Source: Gnetum montanum (taxonomy: Eukaryota > Streptophyta > Gnetopsida > Gnetales > Gnetaceae). Taken from it: a stretch of 60,000 nt of DNA. The stretch spans positions 784,843 through 844,842 of the forward strand of contig MNCI01004501.1 in NCBI GenBank assembly GCA_015680685.1, given 5' to 3'. Positions 21,186-33,294 of the stretch are shown in pieces. The translations under genes and the position numbers were made by a program. The notes under the pieces are model-generated. The model was not told where the DNA came from. It saw only the letters and a list, made by a program, of their open reading frames with translations, and did no database searches. Positions within the stretch are counted from its first letter, which is position 1. Every line of letters begins with the position of its first letter.

Positions 21186-21984
21186 TGATGAGCTGCGATA
21201 TCACGTCGGTCCCTGCGCTATCACGTACGCGATATCATAGCCCACCGCCAGGTCTATAAATAAGAGGTGGCTTTCCTTTGTTCAAACATCTAGAGTTAGT
21301 CCCTTAGCCAAACTATAGCAGTTTTACCATTCCAGAGTTAGAATAATTTCCATGTGCCCGTTGTAGGAGTCGCAAAGTGAACAGATCTTTATTCAAGCAA
21401 ATTGTACCTGAGTGCACATTTGTGTATGGAAATAAATATGAACTTTCTGATAAACCTTGTAGCATGTGGACTAAGCTAAATAGGATTAGTTATTGTTAAA
21501 TGTTCTAATTCTTTCCTAGATAATTAATCTCTCTCAACCCTTGACTCTCCTAGTTAAGTGCATTCAGTACAACCGCTTCCAGCACGTGTGTAACACTTGG
21601 TAACCTAGTAACGAATAGCGTTTGGTAATCCCAGTAGTGTTGCATTGGTTCAGGGTGTGTGCAGCAAGTGGGAACAGATACTGATGCTAGGATAATTAAA
21701 GCTTAGTTAGTGAATAGTTAATGGAAATTAGTTATTTAGTTCTCTTCACCTTTCCCTACTAGCATATGCGTTAAAAAGATAAAAGATAGAAAAATCACAT
21801 ACCTCAGACTTACTTAACCATACAACCGTGACAATACAAGTAAGTTTGGGAGGACAACGATTGGTTAACCTTAAGCGTTCCATTAAGACATGTAAGCACT
21901 CAGTCCTTGGAGTTCGACCGGATCGCACGTGAGATGCTTGTATTCGTATGGTTGAGTGTAGGGGTACCTCGCCGCCACTCATAA
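21186..21984 (+). repeat. Element B: 3' LTR
   Basis: 799 bp. The palindrome array is decayed: GCGATATCAC 21195-21204, GCGCTATCAC 21215-21224, GCGATATCAT 21229-21238. Most changes are CG to CA, as expected from deamination of methylated C. A TATA box follows near 21256. Confidence 0.9.
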
Positions 21985-22513
21985 GTGGGTGTACATGTGT
22001 TGCTCTTAGAAGGCACAAAACTAATAGTTATTGTAGGCTGCATTGTACCCCAGTCCTCTCCTCCAGTGGAGCACTTGTTGACCATCTAACAAGGGAAGTA
22101 TAAAGGCTTCCCACTTAGTTGTGTACTAACTTTATTTAATTACAAGTGAAAGGTACAAAAGCCTAGACAAGCACAAAGAGGAAGAGTAGAGAAGGGAAAA
22201 ATATTTAGTGCGTTATTAATATATATTTTCATGTATAGGACCTCTTTGTACTCTTATATATATATGACGATGATGTTTATGTGTTTTTGTATATTAGTAG
22301 AGTAGTGCATATTTTGATTTATGTAGAGATATGCAGTTTTATGAATTGAAATGTATGTTTAGTTTTTGATTTGGTATGAAATTTCTATGTAATTTGACCT
22401 TTCATAATATCTTGTATTTCTACACATCATTAGTTTTTAGTTATGATGCTTCCATTGTAAGATTACTAGTAATCCTAGGCATCACCCTACCCTAGCTAAG
22501 GTTGGTTGTTACC
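21985..22513 (+). repeat. Element A: 3' LTR, right part (starts with B's right target duplication)
   Basis: gtggg at 21985-21989 duplicates 6111-6115. The sequence then continues the 3' LTR of A (TGTACATGTGTTGCTCTTAGAA), matching the uninterrupted 5' LTR copy at ~31040 and on down to 30484. It ends GTTGTTAC(C) at 22513, the counterpart of GATGTTACA. Confidence 0.85.
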
Positions 22514-25500
22514 GATAATTATATAGCATATAACCTAGCAAAAGTAGTTTCATCATTAGATGTGAAAAGGATACAAAGTTATGAAGGTGTAATGATTGAG
22601 AAAGAACATCAGCCATCAGTACCACATAACAAAAAGCATTTACCAATATTTGAAGATGATGATCAATTTCTTAGATTCTTAAGAAACAAACAAGAATTTG
22701 CAGGTAAATTCATACTTGAAACAATGTCAAGGTTTAAGATGTATTCCATTCCCAAGAAGATATTGATTATGAACATGAGTTTAGTAAAAATTTGCTTAAC
22801 AAAAAAGATATAAGGAATTTAAATGATCAAGCTTATGAAGTAATGAATCTTGGATCTATTAAGATACCAAAGATCTTCTATGTTACAAAGGAAAAGGATT
22901 CAATTTTCAAGAAAAATTTACTATTACTCTTTAGAAATAATTTGGAAAATTTTGCTTGGTCTTATGATGATCTTAAAACTTTTCAACTAGATGTGATAAC
23001 ACATAAAATTCCTTTGATAAATGGTGGTAAGACAATTAAACAAAAATAAAGGAAATTTCATCCATCATTTGAGCTAACTATGAAAGTTGAAATTAAGAAG
23101 TTATTACAATCCTAGGTTATATATCCAATTTGATATTCAACATGGCTTGCTAACCTTGTGCCTGTAAGAAAGAATAATGGTGATATTAGACCTTGTGTGG
23201 ATTTCTAAGATTTGAAAGAAATCTCTAAAAAAGATAAATACCCACTTTCTAGAAGCGATGAAATGTTGATCAAGGTATCAGGTTGTCAAATATATTCTTT
23301 CTTAGATGGTTTTTTAGGCTATAATTAAATCATGGTAGATAAAAGTGATAGATATAAAACAACATTTATTTCCAAGTGGGGAACTTTTGCTTACCAAAGA
23401 ATGCTATTTGGATTATCAAATGCTAGAGCTACCTTTTAAAGAGAATTGGATTTATCCTATATAGGTTTAATAGGTGAGTTTGTTTTTGTTTATTTAGATG
23501 ATATCATGATCTTTTCTAAAAGGAAGGAAGATCATATTGGTCATCTTCAACAAGTTTTTGACAAATTTCATGAGTATGGTATTTCATTAAATCCTAAGAA
23601 ATGTATCTTTGATGTTAAATCTAGAAGTTAACTAGGTTACATGATTTGTTAAGAAGGAATTATTGTAGATAATCCTTGAATTCAAGCAATACAAAGTATA
23701 GAGGATCCTACAAGTAAAACGTCTCTTAGATCTTTCTTTGGAAAGATAAATTTTGTTAAGAAATTTATCCCTGGATTTACTAAAATTACTAAACCTCTTA
23801 TGCGTATGCTAAAGAAAGATGTCCTAGTGAAGAAAACACCAAAATCAAAAAAAGCCTTATCAGAAATTAAGAAAGCCATTCAAGAAGCTCCATACTTGGT
23901 AAAGCCAAAATTGAACGAAGAATTTTGGTTATATGATTTTGCTTCAAAAGATTTAGTTGCTGTCATTTTAACTCAAAAAGATAAAGGAAAAGATGAACCA
24001 ATCAAATTCTTTAGGCATCAACTGAAAGGTTCAAAGCTAAATTATTCAAACATAGAGAAACAAGCATTTGTAATTATTAAGGTACTTTAGCATTTCAAGT
24101 ATTATTTGGAAAGCTCATTAGTTCACATTATGCTAATAGAGCTTATGGTTAAAAAATTATTAGCCCAAAATGACATTGGATGGAAAAGAGAAAAGGGATC
24201 ATAAAACTTAAAGGTTTCATATTTTCATTAGAAATATGCAAAACAATTACAGTAATGGGATTAGCTAAGTTAATATGTAGAGAAATGAAGTATGTGAGCT
24301 TAAGACTCATGAAGGTAATTGGTATGATGAGATTCTAGAATTCCTTGATACCCTAAAAGTTTTGAATGATTTAACTACAAGTTAAAGGAGAGTTTTCTTC
24401 AAAAGAGCAAATAAATTTGTGGTTAAAGATGGAATTTTATACCAAAAGGATTTTAGAGGGGTTTTGTTGGAATGTGTTCACAATGATCAAATTGGTCCTA
24501 TTGTAGAACAATTTCATGATCATTCTAATTTGTTTTATGAGTCTCCTAAGTCCATCATGCAACATATACTTCACTATGATTTTTATTAGTATAGTATGTT
24601 TCAAGATATTAGTTTAAAAATTTAAAGATGTTAGAAATTCCAGATTCATGGACCAAAGATCAAAAGGCCTAGAGCTCCTTTAAAACCAATAATTGCAAAT
24701 AGGCCATTTTAATAATGGGCTTAGGTTTCATTTGTACAATTACTCCTCAAAGAGCTAGACACAAGTTTATTCTTACATCTACTGATTACTTTACCAAATG
24801 GTCCAAAGAAAAGTCTCTAGGAAAAAGTTCAACATCAAATGTGATTAAGTTCTTGGAAGATCAGATTTTAAGTCATTTTGGTCTACCTGAAGTGTTGATA
24901 TTTGACAATGGACTCGCTTTTCATTCTGAAGAGTTTATAACATGGGCATTGGAAAAATCCATTTTTCTATTTTCTTCTTCAAATTATTATCCTCAAGGAA
25001 ATGGCTTAGTTGAATCTACAAATAAAAAGTGTATTTCCTACATTAAGAAGTTGATGGATGAAAATCTAAGAAATTAGATTGCTTACTTACAATCTACATT
25101 ATGGACTGATCGTATTGGATTTAAGAAGGCTATTTGGAACTTCAACTTATAACATAGTCTATGCTTTACCTACTAGAATTACCAATAAGATTATAAGTTT
25201 AGCCTTAGATTTTGTGTAAAATTATAGTGAGAAAACTGATAAAGAGAAGCCAAAATAGATAAAGCTAAAGATAATTTACTAAATAATGCTTCTCAAGTTA
25301 AATGGTGGTTCGATCAAAAGGCTTTGAAGAGAACTTTTAAAGTTGGTGATCTTGTGTTTTTCAATATGAAAAGGCTAAATAAATTTTCAACAATATGGAC
25401 TAGTCCATTTCAAATCCAAAAGCAAATATGAGAAGATACATACAAGTTATTGATGTTAGATGAAACAAAATTGCAGTTTCTGTATAATGTTTTACACATA

Positions 25501-25515
25501 AAACATTAGTTTGGA
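22514..25515 (+). pseudogene. Element EH, 3' half: end of RNase H-like domain, RT, RNase H, integrase
   Basis: Starts with gataa, the target duplication of A (also at 33290-33294 on minus), and carries on in frame the RNase H-like domain interrupted at 33295. Domains in order: end of the first RNase H-like domain (LAKVVSS), a linker with DDDQFLRFL (22502-22813), RT with RPCVDF at ~23190 and YLDDIM at 23491, RNase H at 23890-24090, and integrase with TDYFTKW (24781), FDNG and NGLVES, so the D, D, E residues remain visible. The integrase C-terminal tail (FKVGDLVF) lies near 25340. Many stops make it dead. It resembles plant Ty3/gypsy polyproteins with an RNase H-like domain between PR and RT. 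Confidence 0.85.
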
Positions 25516-26164
25516 TAACTACCCACAACTTAAATCTATATATATAAATACACGTATATGTGTATAGTAATATATATGTGTATGTAACTATATAATATTT
25601 AGTATACATAGTAGTAAGTAATAAACTTTTATATATAGAATTAAATATATATACTTAGTAATAACATATTTAATAAATAATATAGATTTATGTCATATTT
25701 AACCATAACATTTATCCTATATGTATGCTTAGATAAGTCTATATAATATTTTATAAGAAAAACATACGTATGTTAAAGTGTTAACTTAAAATATATTTAA
25801 TTTAAAGTGTTACTTTAAAAATTAAATTTAGATTATTTCAAGTAATCATTACTTGTCATGTGTGTAAGTGGGAGTGATGGTTAGATAACTACATAGTGGT
25901 GAATTAATTTCAACAACCAAATAGTGGAATTTAAATTAGCCAACCGTATGATGATGGAAATGTAATAAATTAAATTAGCCAACCGTATGATGATGGAAAT
26001 GTAATAAATTATGGCTAAGTGCCAAAGTTGGTTAGTAGAATTGGTGAGGATTTCAAATTCACCTTACACTATATAAGGAGATGGAATTACTTATAAATGC
26101 ATCATTTCTAAATTCAACATTTAAGTGAGAAGGTAAGTAAAGTGTTTGAGTGTGAGGTAGAAAG
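25516..26164 (+). other. Element EH: AT-rich stretch between integrase and downstream ORF, with 39-bp tandem duplication and TATA box
   Basis: No coding signal. Two identical 39-bp units lie at 25932-25970 and 25971-26009, and a TATA box CTATATAAGG at 26070-26079 is ~90 bp ahead of the ATG at 26165. The layout suggests a separate promoter for the downstream ORF; that is an inference. Confidence 0.5.
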
Positions 26165-26650
26165 ATGGTTCTTGAAGATAGGACAACAAGAAGGCCTTTT
26201 ATCCCATATGTTATGAGATGTTGTCCAAAACATGTATTGAGAGCTTATTGTAAAGCAACCATCCATGGAGCATCTAGTGGAATCCCTTTCTTACTTTGGA
26301 TTTTAGATGAATTTAGATTTCAAACTGATGGACTTTCTATACATTCCAATGTTTAGGGTAGCTTTCGTGAATGCATCACCCAAGCTGAATATCAAGGGGA
26401 GTCTAGGAAACATGATTCTTGAGGAAAGTATTTCATGTCTCAAGACACTGAAGCAACAAGTTGGGAAGAATATGAAAATTCAACAGCCAAAGAATTGGGT
26501 GAAAAAGAAGCAAAGACAATTGTTGAAGATGAAGGTGAAGACCAACTTGAAGCTTCAACTAGGCAAGAAGAAGAAAGAAGGGCATTTATCACTAGTAAGA
26601 TTACATATGAAAGGGTTCATGATATGAGAATTCCTAAAAATTTACTTTAA
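26165..26650 (+). pseudogene. Element EH: extra ORF between integrase and 3' LTR
   Basis: One frame of about 161 residues, interrupted by two in-frame stops (near 26354 and 26405). The N-terminal part is basic with RPFIPYVMRCC; the C-terminal part is acidic and charged (EEYENSTAKELGEKEAK, EDEGEDQLE). I do not recognise the family. The position between integrase and PPT is where some plant LTR elements keep an additional, sometimes envelope-like, ORF, but no signal peptide or membrane segment is evident. A host-derived insertion is also possible. Confidence 0.45.
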
Positions 26651-26834
26651 CTATTTTCTTTTCACCTACAGATTAGTTTGTATAAAGCTTTGTTTATATA
26701 GTTTCTTAAGTTTTATTAGGAGAGATGTTTTTATTCCATCAAACCTTAAGTTTGATGAAAGTTTTCCTCAAAAAAGATGTTCATTTTTCTATGTAAAGGA
26801 CATTTCCAATAAAATTATTTTCTTAACTAATGTG

Positions 26835-26853
26835 TAAAAGGGGGGAAAAGAAA
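26835..26853 (+). other. Element EH: polypurine tract
   Basis: An AAAAGGGGGGAAAAGAAA-type tract immediately followed by TGTTGACACC, a plausible LTR start. The proposed 5' LTR (35891-~37300, minus) ends GCCAACA, which would be a near-inverted match to TGTTGAC. Confidence 0.6.
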
Positions 26854-27330
26854 TGTTGACACCTTTAAATCATTTCATGAAGCAAATTTTTATTTCCCCA
26901 ATTTATTTTTGATGGTTAGAAAATCAGGATTAGGGCAATGAAAAAGAGCATAATAATTAAATATATATGAATGGTAGTGAGGAAAAATCAATGAAAAAGC
27001 CTCAAATTTTAAAAAGAAAGGTTCATGCCATTGGCATACACATAATGGTGATAAGAATCAAATCTATTAAAGTGTATAAACCTTACACTTTAGAGATTCC
27101 AATGTTAAGTAAAAATCAATTTTAAATAATTTGATAAGTTATGTGATGGATAGTTAGACATTGAAAACACTCATTATGCAAGCAAAGTTTTATCAAAAAT
27201 CAAATGCAGCATTCTAGATCATGATGGGAAAACTGATGAAACCAATGAAGCCACCAACTAATTCAAGGAAATACCTACAAAAATCTGGAATTCGTAAAGC
27301 TTGTAGAATCAAAGGTGATGTGTTGGCTTA
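26854..27330 (+). repeat. Element EH: 3' LTR, start only (tentative)
   Basis: Begins TGTTGACACC after the PPT and is cut off near 27,300-27,376 where minus-strand RNase H of element A begins. I could not align it convincingly with the tentative 5' LTR, whose U3 end is uncertain, so the call rests on PPT and position. Confidence 0.4.
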
Positions 27331-29300
27331 ATTCTTGATACCATTGATCATGTCATTGTTACTCTCATATTTGCTCCTACAAATTTGATTGGATTGTTAA
27401 GCTATTAAGCTTACTCGCCTCCCTACTCAATGCATTCACTACTTTATTAGTCTTGCCAGGGCTATATTTAATAGTGAAATCAAAGTCAGCAAGTAGCTCC
27501 ACCAACCTACATTGTTGCAAGTTTAACTTTGGTTTACTCATAAGATATTGGAGGTTCTTATGGTTAGTCCAAATCATGGCCTACTCCCATATAGATAATG
27601 CTGCCAAATATTTAATTCAAAGATCACAACACCCAACTTTAGATTATGCATGGGATATTTAGTTTCATGTGGCCTCAATTGATGAGATGCATAAACCACA
27701 ACTTGTCCTTCCTTCATCAACACACAACCAAATCCATCCCTTGTAACATCAGTAGTAATATCATATGGACATCTTGGTGTAGGATATATTAGCATTGGAG
27801 GAATTACCAATCTATGGTTCAACTCTTCAAATGTAGCCTGATAAGCTGGACTCCAAGTAAAGTTAGCCTCCTTTTTGAACAATGTAGTCAAAGGAGATGC
27901 TATATGAGAAAAATGTTTTATAAATCTCTGGTAATATCTTACTAATCCCAAGAAGCTTCACACCTACACTACTAATTACGGCACAAGCCAATCATGAATG
28001 ACTACGATCTTTGTAGGATCTACAAAGATACCAACTCCTAATACTACATGTCCCAAGAATTGAATCTCTGACTACCAAAATGAACACTTGGATGTTTGAG
28101 CATACAGTTGGTACTTCCTCGAAGTTTTTAAGATTGTTCACAAGTGCTTTGGATGCAATTTCTTATCAAGAAAATATACTAAGATATCATCTATGAACGC
28201 AATCACAAACTTATCTAGGAATGGTTGCATCACATTGTTGATGAGGTTAATGAAAATCGCTGGTGCATTTGTCAACCCAAAGGAAGCACCAAGAACTCAT
28301 AATGGCCATATCATGTTTTGAATGTTGTCTTTGACACATGCTGTTCACGAACCTGCGCTTGATAATATCTAGACTTGAGATCAATCTTTGAGAATACATG
28401 AACTCCCTATAGTTGATCAAACAAGTCATCAATGCATGGCATAGGATATTTATTCTTTATAGTCACTTGGTTTAGCTACCTATAATCTATGCATGGCCGC
28501 AAACCCCCATCCTTCTTTTTAACAAATAACACCGGTGCATCCAACAGTGATACACTATGTCGAATGAGAGCTTTGTCCAAGAATTCCTGTAGCTAAATCT
28601 CTAGCTCTACTATCTCTATGGGAGACATCTTGTGTGGAGCCTTTGAAATAGGCTCTGTACCATGTTTAATTTTAATCTCAAACTCAATCTCTCACCTTGG
28701 CGACAATCCTAGTAAATCTGACTTGAACACATCAAAGAATTCTTTAACCATAGAAATTTGATCTATCTCCACCATATCTATTTTATATATTATATCCATA
28801 AAGCATTCATGCCCTTTTTGAAGAATCCTACGGTACATCTGAGAGGAGACCAAATACAAGCACATAGTCCTTGGACATGTTTGTATCTCAATTGGAGCAC
28901 CATAAACTAATTGTAGTCTTAGGAGCTTTTGTCGATAGTCCAAACTAGCATTGAACTATGACAACCAATCCATCTCCAAAATCACATCATATACCCTAAG
29001 ATCCATATCATGCAAATCACTAACCCATGTCACACCTTTTAATTTTATTGGCACACCTATACACACCTAATCAAAAGATACTATTAACCTAGGAGAAATA
29101 GAATGACATAGAAGATCTACATGATATGCAACCATAGGATATACAAAAGAATGGCTAGCATTTAAATCAAATAAAATTGATACATGAAATTTAGAAATCA
29201 TACCTCTTATCTCCATCACTGTGTTTGGTTGCACATCCCATTAATGATCTTTTAAGGCATACACCTGTCCTTGAGTTCTTTGGTCCCCTCTTCTAGGCTA
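27330..29300 (-). pseudogene. Element A, 5' half: protease, reverse transcriptase, RNase H
   Basis: Minus-strand frames in order: protease with LFDLNASHSFV near 29120-29180 (canonical DSGASHSF, with Gly lost); linker VKEFFDVFKSDLLGLSPR (~28692-28760), matching the PDVFPEDLPGLPP segment of Del/Tekay-like Ty3 elements; RT catalytic FIDDILVYF near 28170-28197; RNase H at 27574-27951 (TDVTRDGFGCVL, YPMHNLKLGVV) and 27377-27577 (WTNHKNLQYL, NALSRE). Integrase should follow on the left but is lost; only its C-terminus survives at 3557-3795, on the other side of the inferred inversion. Multiple stops. Confidence 0.85.
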
Positions 29301-29379
29301 AGTGATTGGTGCTCCACATCTAGCCTGAACTGGAGGTTTCTATCCTTAGCCTCTACTTCCTCCACTACTGCCTACCTGC

Positions 29380-30440
29380 TTTGGGTACTCTTAAGCCCAA
29401 TGCCTTGGTTTCCCACATGCAAAATAATTTAGGCAATCCCTCTACATATGACTTGACTGCCCACATCTATAACTAATAATAGCTCCACAAGCAACTCCAA
29501 CAATAGGAGCATGAGCTAGTGTTGGGCACTCTCCTCCATGCTCACAAGCTTACTTGGAGGGGCTAGGCCTCTCTTTGGATGTCGTTCCTCTCTTCTACCC
29601 TACCCTTGTCACCTCTCTCTATGGGTTATATCTTCTTGCTAACTCCTCTCTAAATCCATGGCTACTGCTCTAGCCTCATCATAGGATGTCAATATGATAG
29701 GTAAGGTGTGGTCCTTCAAAGATGACCTTAACCCTTTAACAAATGTTTGCCTGTGCTCGAGCATTTGTCTACATATGTGGTACATAACTACTAAGCTAAG
29801 AGAAATGGGCATCATACTTTGCCACATACCAACTACCCTGATACAAATAATTACACTCATTCTCCTTGGCCTAAGCATATTATGTAGACACATAATGGGC
29901 TTTGGAAGAGGTTAGAAAATCATCCCATGCCACCTCTTGGCTAGTCCATCCCTTAGCTTTCTCTTTAGTAATCCACCAATGTTAGGTAGTACAGGCCAAT
30001 TGATAGATTGCCAAGCTAGTTTGCTGAGCTAAAGAGTAGTCCATCAAATCAAAAGTATTTTTTAATTCCTCTAATCATTCTATAGTTATAGTAGGATCCT
30101 CAATGCCATCAAATTTAGGAGGTCCCAACTTCTGATATTACTCTACCAATTTCCTATCCATAGGCTACTTGTTTGATTCTCTTAAGTCTGCACTAGTACT
30201 ACCACTTCTGACTTTCTTGATCATGGGAACATGAGCATCACTAGCTATAACATGCTACTATAGGATTTGTAACAATTGTTGCATAAGATCTGGTAGCCTA
30301 TTTGTAGGACCACTACTAGATGTTGGTGGAGGCTACTATTGTTCATCATTAGGCCCTTCTAATTTGTAGGCCCCACCAGCATCATGACCATGTCTACTAT
30401 ACATATCTGTAACCTAAAATCACAAATAGGTGAGTACCCC
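29380..30440 (-). pseudogene. gag: Element A: gag with zinc knuckle
   Basis: The 29639-29893 frame contains FVKGLRSSLKDH and YDEARAVAMDLER, the end of a Ty3-type capsid domain. A zinc knuckle CYRCGQSSHM-RDC (C-x2-C-x4-H-x4-C) lies near 29425-29468 with one stop inside. The N-terminal part up to the primer site has no long frame left. Confidence 0.75.
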
Positions 30441-30468
30441 CACCATCATACAACATCGGAGTAAACTA

Positions 30469-30480
30469 GCTCTGATACCA
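30469..30480 (-). other. Element A: primer binding site (initiator tRNA-Met)
   Basis: Minus strand TGGTATCAGAGC, three bases after the LTR end, the standard plant iMet primer site. Confidence 0.9.
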
Positions 30481-30483
30481 CAA

Positions 30484-33289
30484 TGTAACATCCCATCCTA
30501 GCTAGGGCCGGGTGATGCCTAGGATCACTTGTAATCTTATAATGAAAGCATGATAACTGAAAACTAATGATGTGTAGAAATATATGATATTATGGAAGGT
30601 CAAACTACACAAACATTTCATACCAAACCAAAAACTAAACATACATTTCAATTCATAAAATTACATGTCTCTACATAAATCAAAATATGCACTGCTTTGC
30701 TAAGATACAAAACACATAAACATCATCATCGTATATATATATAAAAGAGTACAAAGAGGTTCATACAACTATACATAGTTCATACTACTATGCATGAAAA
30801 TATATATTAACCAAGCACTGAAGATTTTCCCCTCATCTACTCTCCTCCTCTGTGCTCATTTGGGCTCCTATGCTTTTTACCTATAATTAAATAAAGTTAG
30901 TACACAACTGAGTGGGAAGCCTTTACACTTCCCTTGCTAGATGGTTGAAAAGTGCTACATAGGAGGAGAGGAGTGGGGTACAAGGAAACCCACAACAACT
31001 GTTAGTTTTGCATCTTCTAAGAGCAATACATGTACACCCACCATATCACACATAACACTGGCATAATCATTATTAAAGAGTTTGTGTGTTCTAAGAGTAA
31101 CACATGTAGATACACCATATCACACATAACATTGGCATAATCATTATCAAAGAGGATAGATGGCTTTCGTACAATCACAAATAAAACTACAATTTGATAT
31201 AATCTATCATATATTCATTACACCACATCACATGCATTTCCACTATCATACCCATGTCATCATACATATGATATATCGTGAAACAATCCATGACCCACAC
31301 AATCATAATCCTATCATAAAACATATTATTAGTGCTATGACTCACAAATTGATACTATTATATACACAGTCCATGTGGTCACTAGCATATCCACACTTAG
31401 TGTAGCATGTGAAACGTTGCCATGATTACTCATAAATAGCCATTTCTTACAAGTCTTTTATTAGTCTTTCATTTATCCAATCGGTGCTAGGGTCCATTAA
31501 ACTATAACCCATAATTACTAGCCTTTTGGAGGATTGCTGATAGAGACAAACATACCTATGCCATGTACCAGTCGTAGGGACTAACACACCTATGATTTCA
31601 TACTCTCAAGATGATGCTTGAGATAGGAGCCTGATCAATGCATCACAGTGGAGGTCAATCCACACTACCTCTAGGGTGCCTCATCACCATGTGGTCTACA
31701 TCCTCATGAAGACATGTACACATTCTAGCTAGTTTAAGCCAACACATGTCATAAGCACAATACATCCAAACAAACATAACATGACCACATATATCCACAC
31801 CTACTAGTCACATTCATTCCATGAAAACAATACCACGATTCGACAAAATAGCATTTTGTGCGAGAACCATATTTCTCGAACTACATGTAATTCAACAAAA
31901 ATTATTACTATAATAACCTTCAAAATGATATATGCCCAAATAGAAAACCAATTCCATGATTAAAAAGTACTTCCCAAAACAATCCCAATGATATTAATTT
32001 CACCTAAATCAAACTCGTGGAAGCAAAGTTATGTGCATTCAAAGTTTGATTAATAAAATAATAATTAATAATATTTAGTTACTAGCAGGAAGGATTGAAA
32101 CTCCCAAAAATGCATGTGCCACAATAGGCCTTGAAAATATGATATTTCCCTCATACTAGTCTCATCAACATCACATATCATATTCCACAAGCTCACATCC
32201 TACCATACATCACATATATATTAATAAACAATTTGTAACAAAACCATACAATTTTGAGAAATATGCAAAATAACATGTCCAAGTTCAATCTTTTAACTAT
32301 CCATTCGACATGCTTACATTTCATGACCATAAATACTAATCTAGCACAAAAATATAGGGAAAAGGTAAAGACAATCCAACTATTAAAATTTTTATGGCAA
32401 AAAGGCAAAAACAAGCATACAATCCTTAAAAAAATCCTATAGGACTTTGTTTTGATCCAAACAAGTTTCACATCCACATAGATATGATCGTAGCAATCCC
32501 AAATCTAGGTTCAAAGCAAGAAAAAGTTGTCCATAATGCCAAAATTTTAGGAAAAGGGTGAAACAATGGAAGAAAAGGAAAGGAACAGAGAGAGTGAAGA
32601 AATTGAAAATTGAATTCTATTTCTGAACAAAAAAGAAATGAAAGAGACCCAATTTTTATGCATACATGATGGTAAAGGTGGCGGGCAAGAAAACAACCAT
32701 ATAAACTATGCTTTTGTTTAAATCATATATAGGCTATTTCTTTTTTTTCCTCACATGTCATGTGAAAAATTTAATTTTTCATGTTTAATGTTTTAAATTT
32801 TATTTTTTTAATAAGTTTACTTTTATTCCGTAGAACTAATACCCAGAACTTCCAACATGCATAACAACCACATTAGGACTCCTAATTAAAATCCATTTGA
32901 ACGTATGAGATCCATATGAGATGTTCTACATAGTCACATACTAGAATCACACCCAAGCATCACACAACATAGTGCTATAGTTCAAATGCATAAATACCAA
33001 AATCACACATAAAGTATAAAGACATATCAAATAGGTGCTTTTGTACCCCAATCTAACACCCCTACCGATAATGTCACTTGTCTAGCACATGATACAAGGC
33101 TAGTGTACATAATTACATTATTTAATCATGTAAAGACATCAAAATCATAACATAAAGATGAAGCCTCATAACATATAAAATACATTTATATCAAATTCAC
33201 TCGGCTTCGATAACCCACCAAGACTCTACACGTAATGTATAAATCATAAGCGTATAACCATACCTAATGTATCTGGATGGGATGTAACA
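30484..33289 (-). repeat. Element A: 5' LTR
   Basis: 2,806 bp on minus, bounded by near-perfect 15-bp inverted termini (plus strand TGTAACATCCCATCC at 30484-30498 and GGATGGGATGTAACA at 33275-33289). It aligns with the 3' LTR at 3796-6115 plus 21990-22513 (about 2.84 kb). It contains the ~75-bp tandem repeat at ~31005-31160 and the unoccupied target of element B. Confidence 0.88.
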
Positions 33290-33294
33290 TTATC
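33290..33294 (-). repeat. Target site duplication of element A (5' side)
   Basis: Minus strand gataa, identical to plus-strand 22514-22518 after the 3' LTR. Confidence 0.85.

Larger units (their letters stand above)
6116..21984 (+). mobile_element. Element B: gag-protease LTR retrotransposon without polymerase, split by element C
   Basis: Complete element inserted in the 3' LTR of A: 5' LTR 6116-6912, Asp-tRNA primer site, gag start at 7059, element C at 7093-16476, gag continuing from 16482, protease, non-coding tract, PPT and 3' LTR 21186-21984. Without C and its duplicated 5 bp it is about 6.5 kb. No reverse transcriptase, RNase H or integrase motif is visible in any frame, so it would need polymerase from a related autonomous element. 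Stops and frameshifts show it is old. Confidence 0.88.

Noticed and set aside
25932-26009. 39-bp direct repeats as a CRISPR-like array
   Set aside because: Only two immediately adjacent copies without spacers, in plant retroelement sequence.
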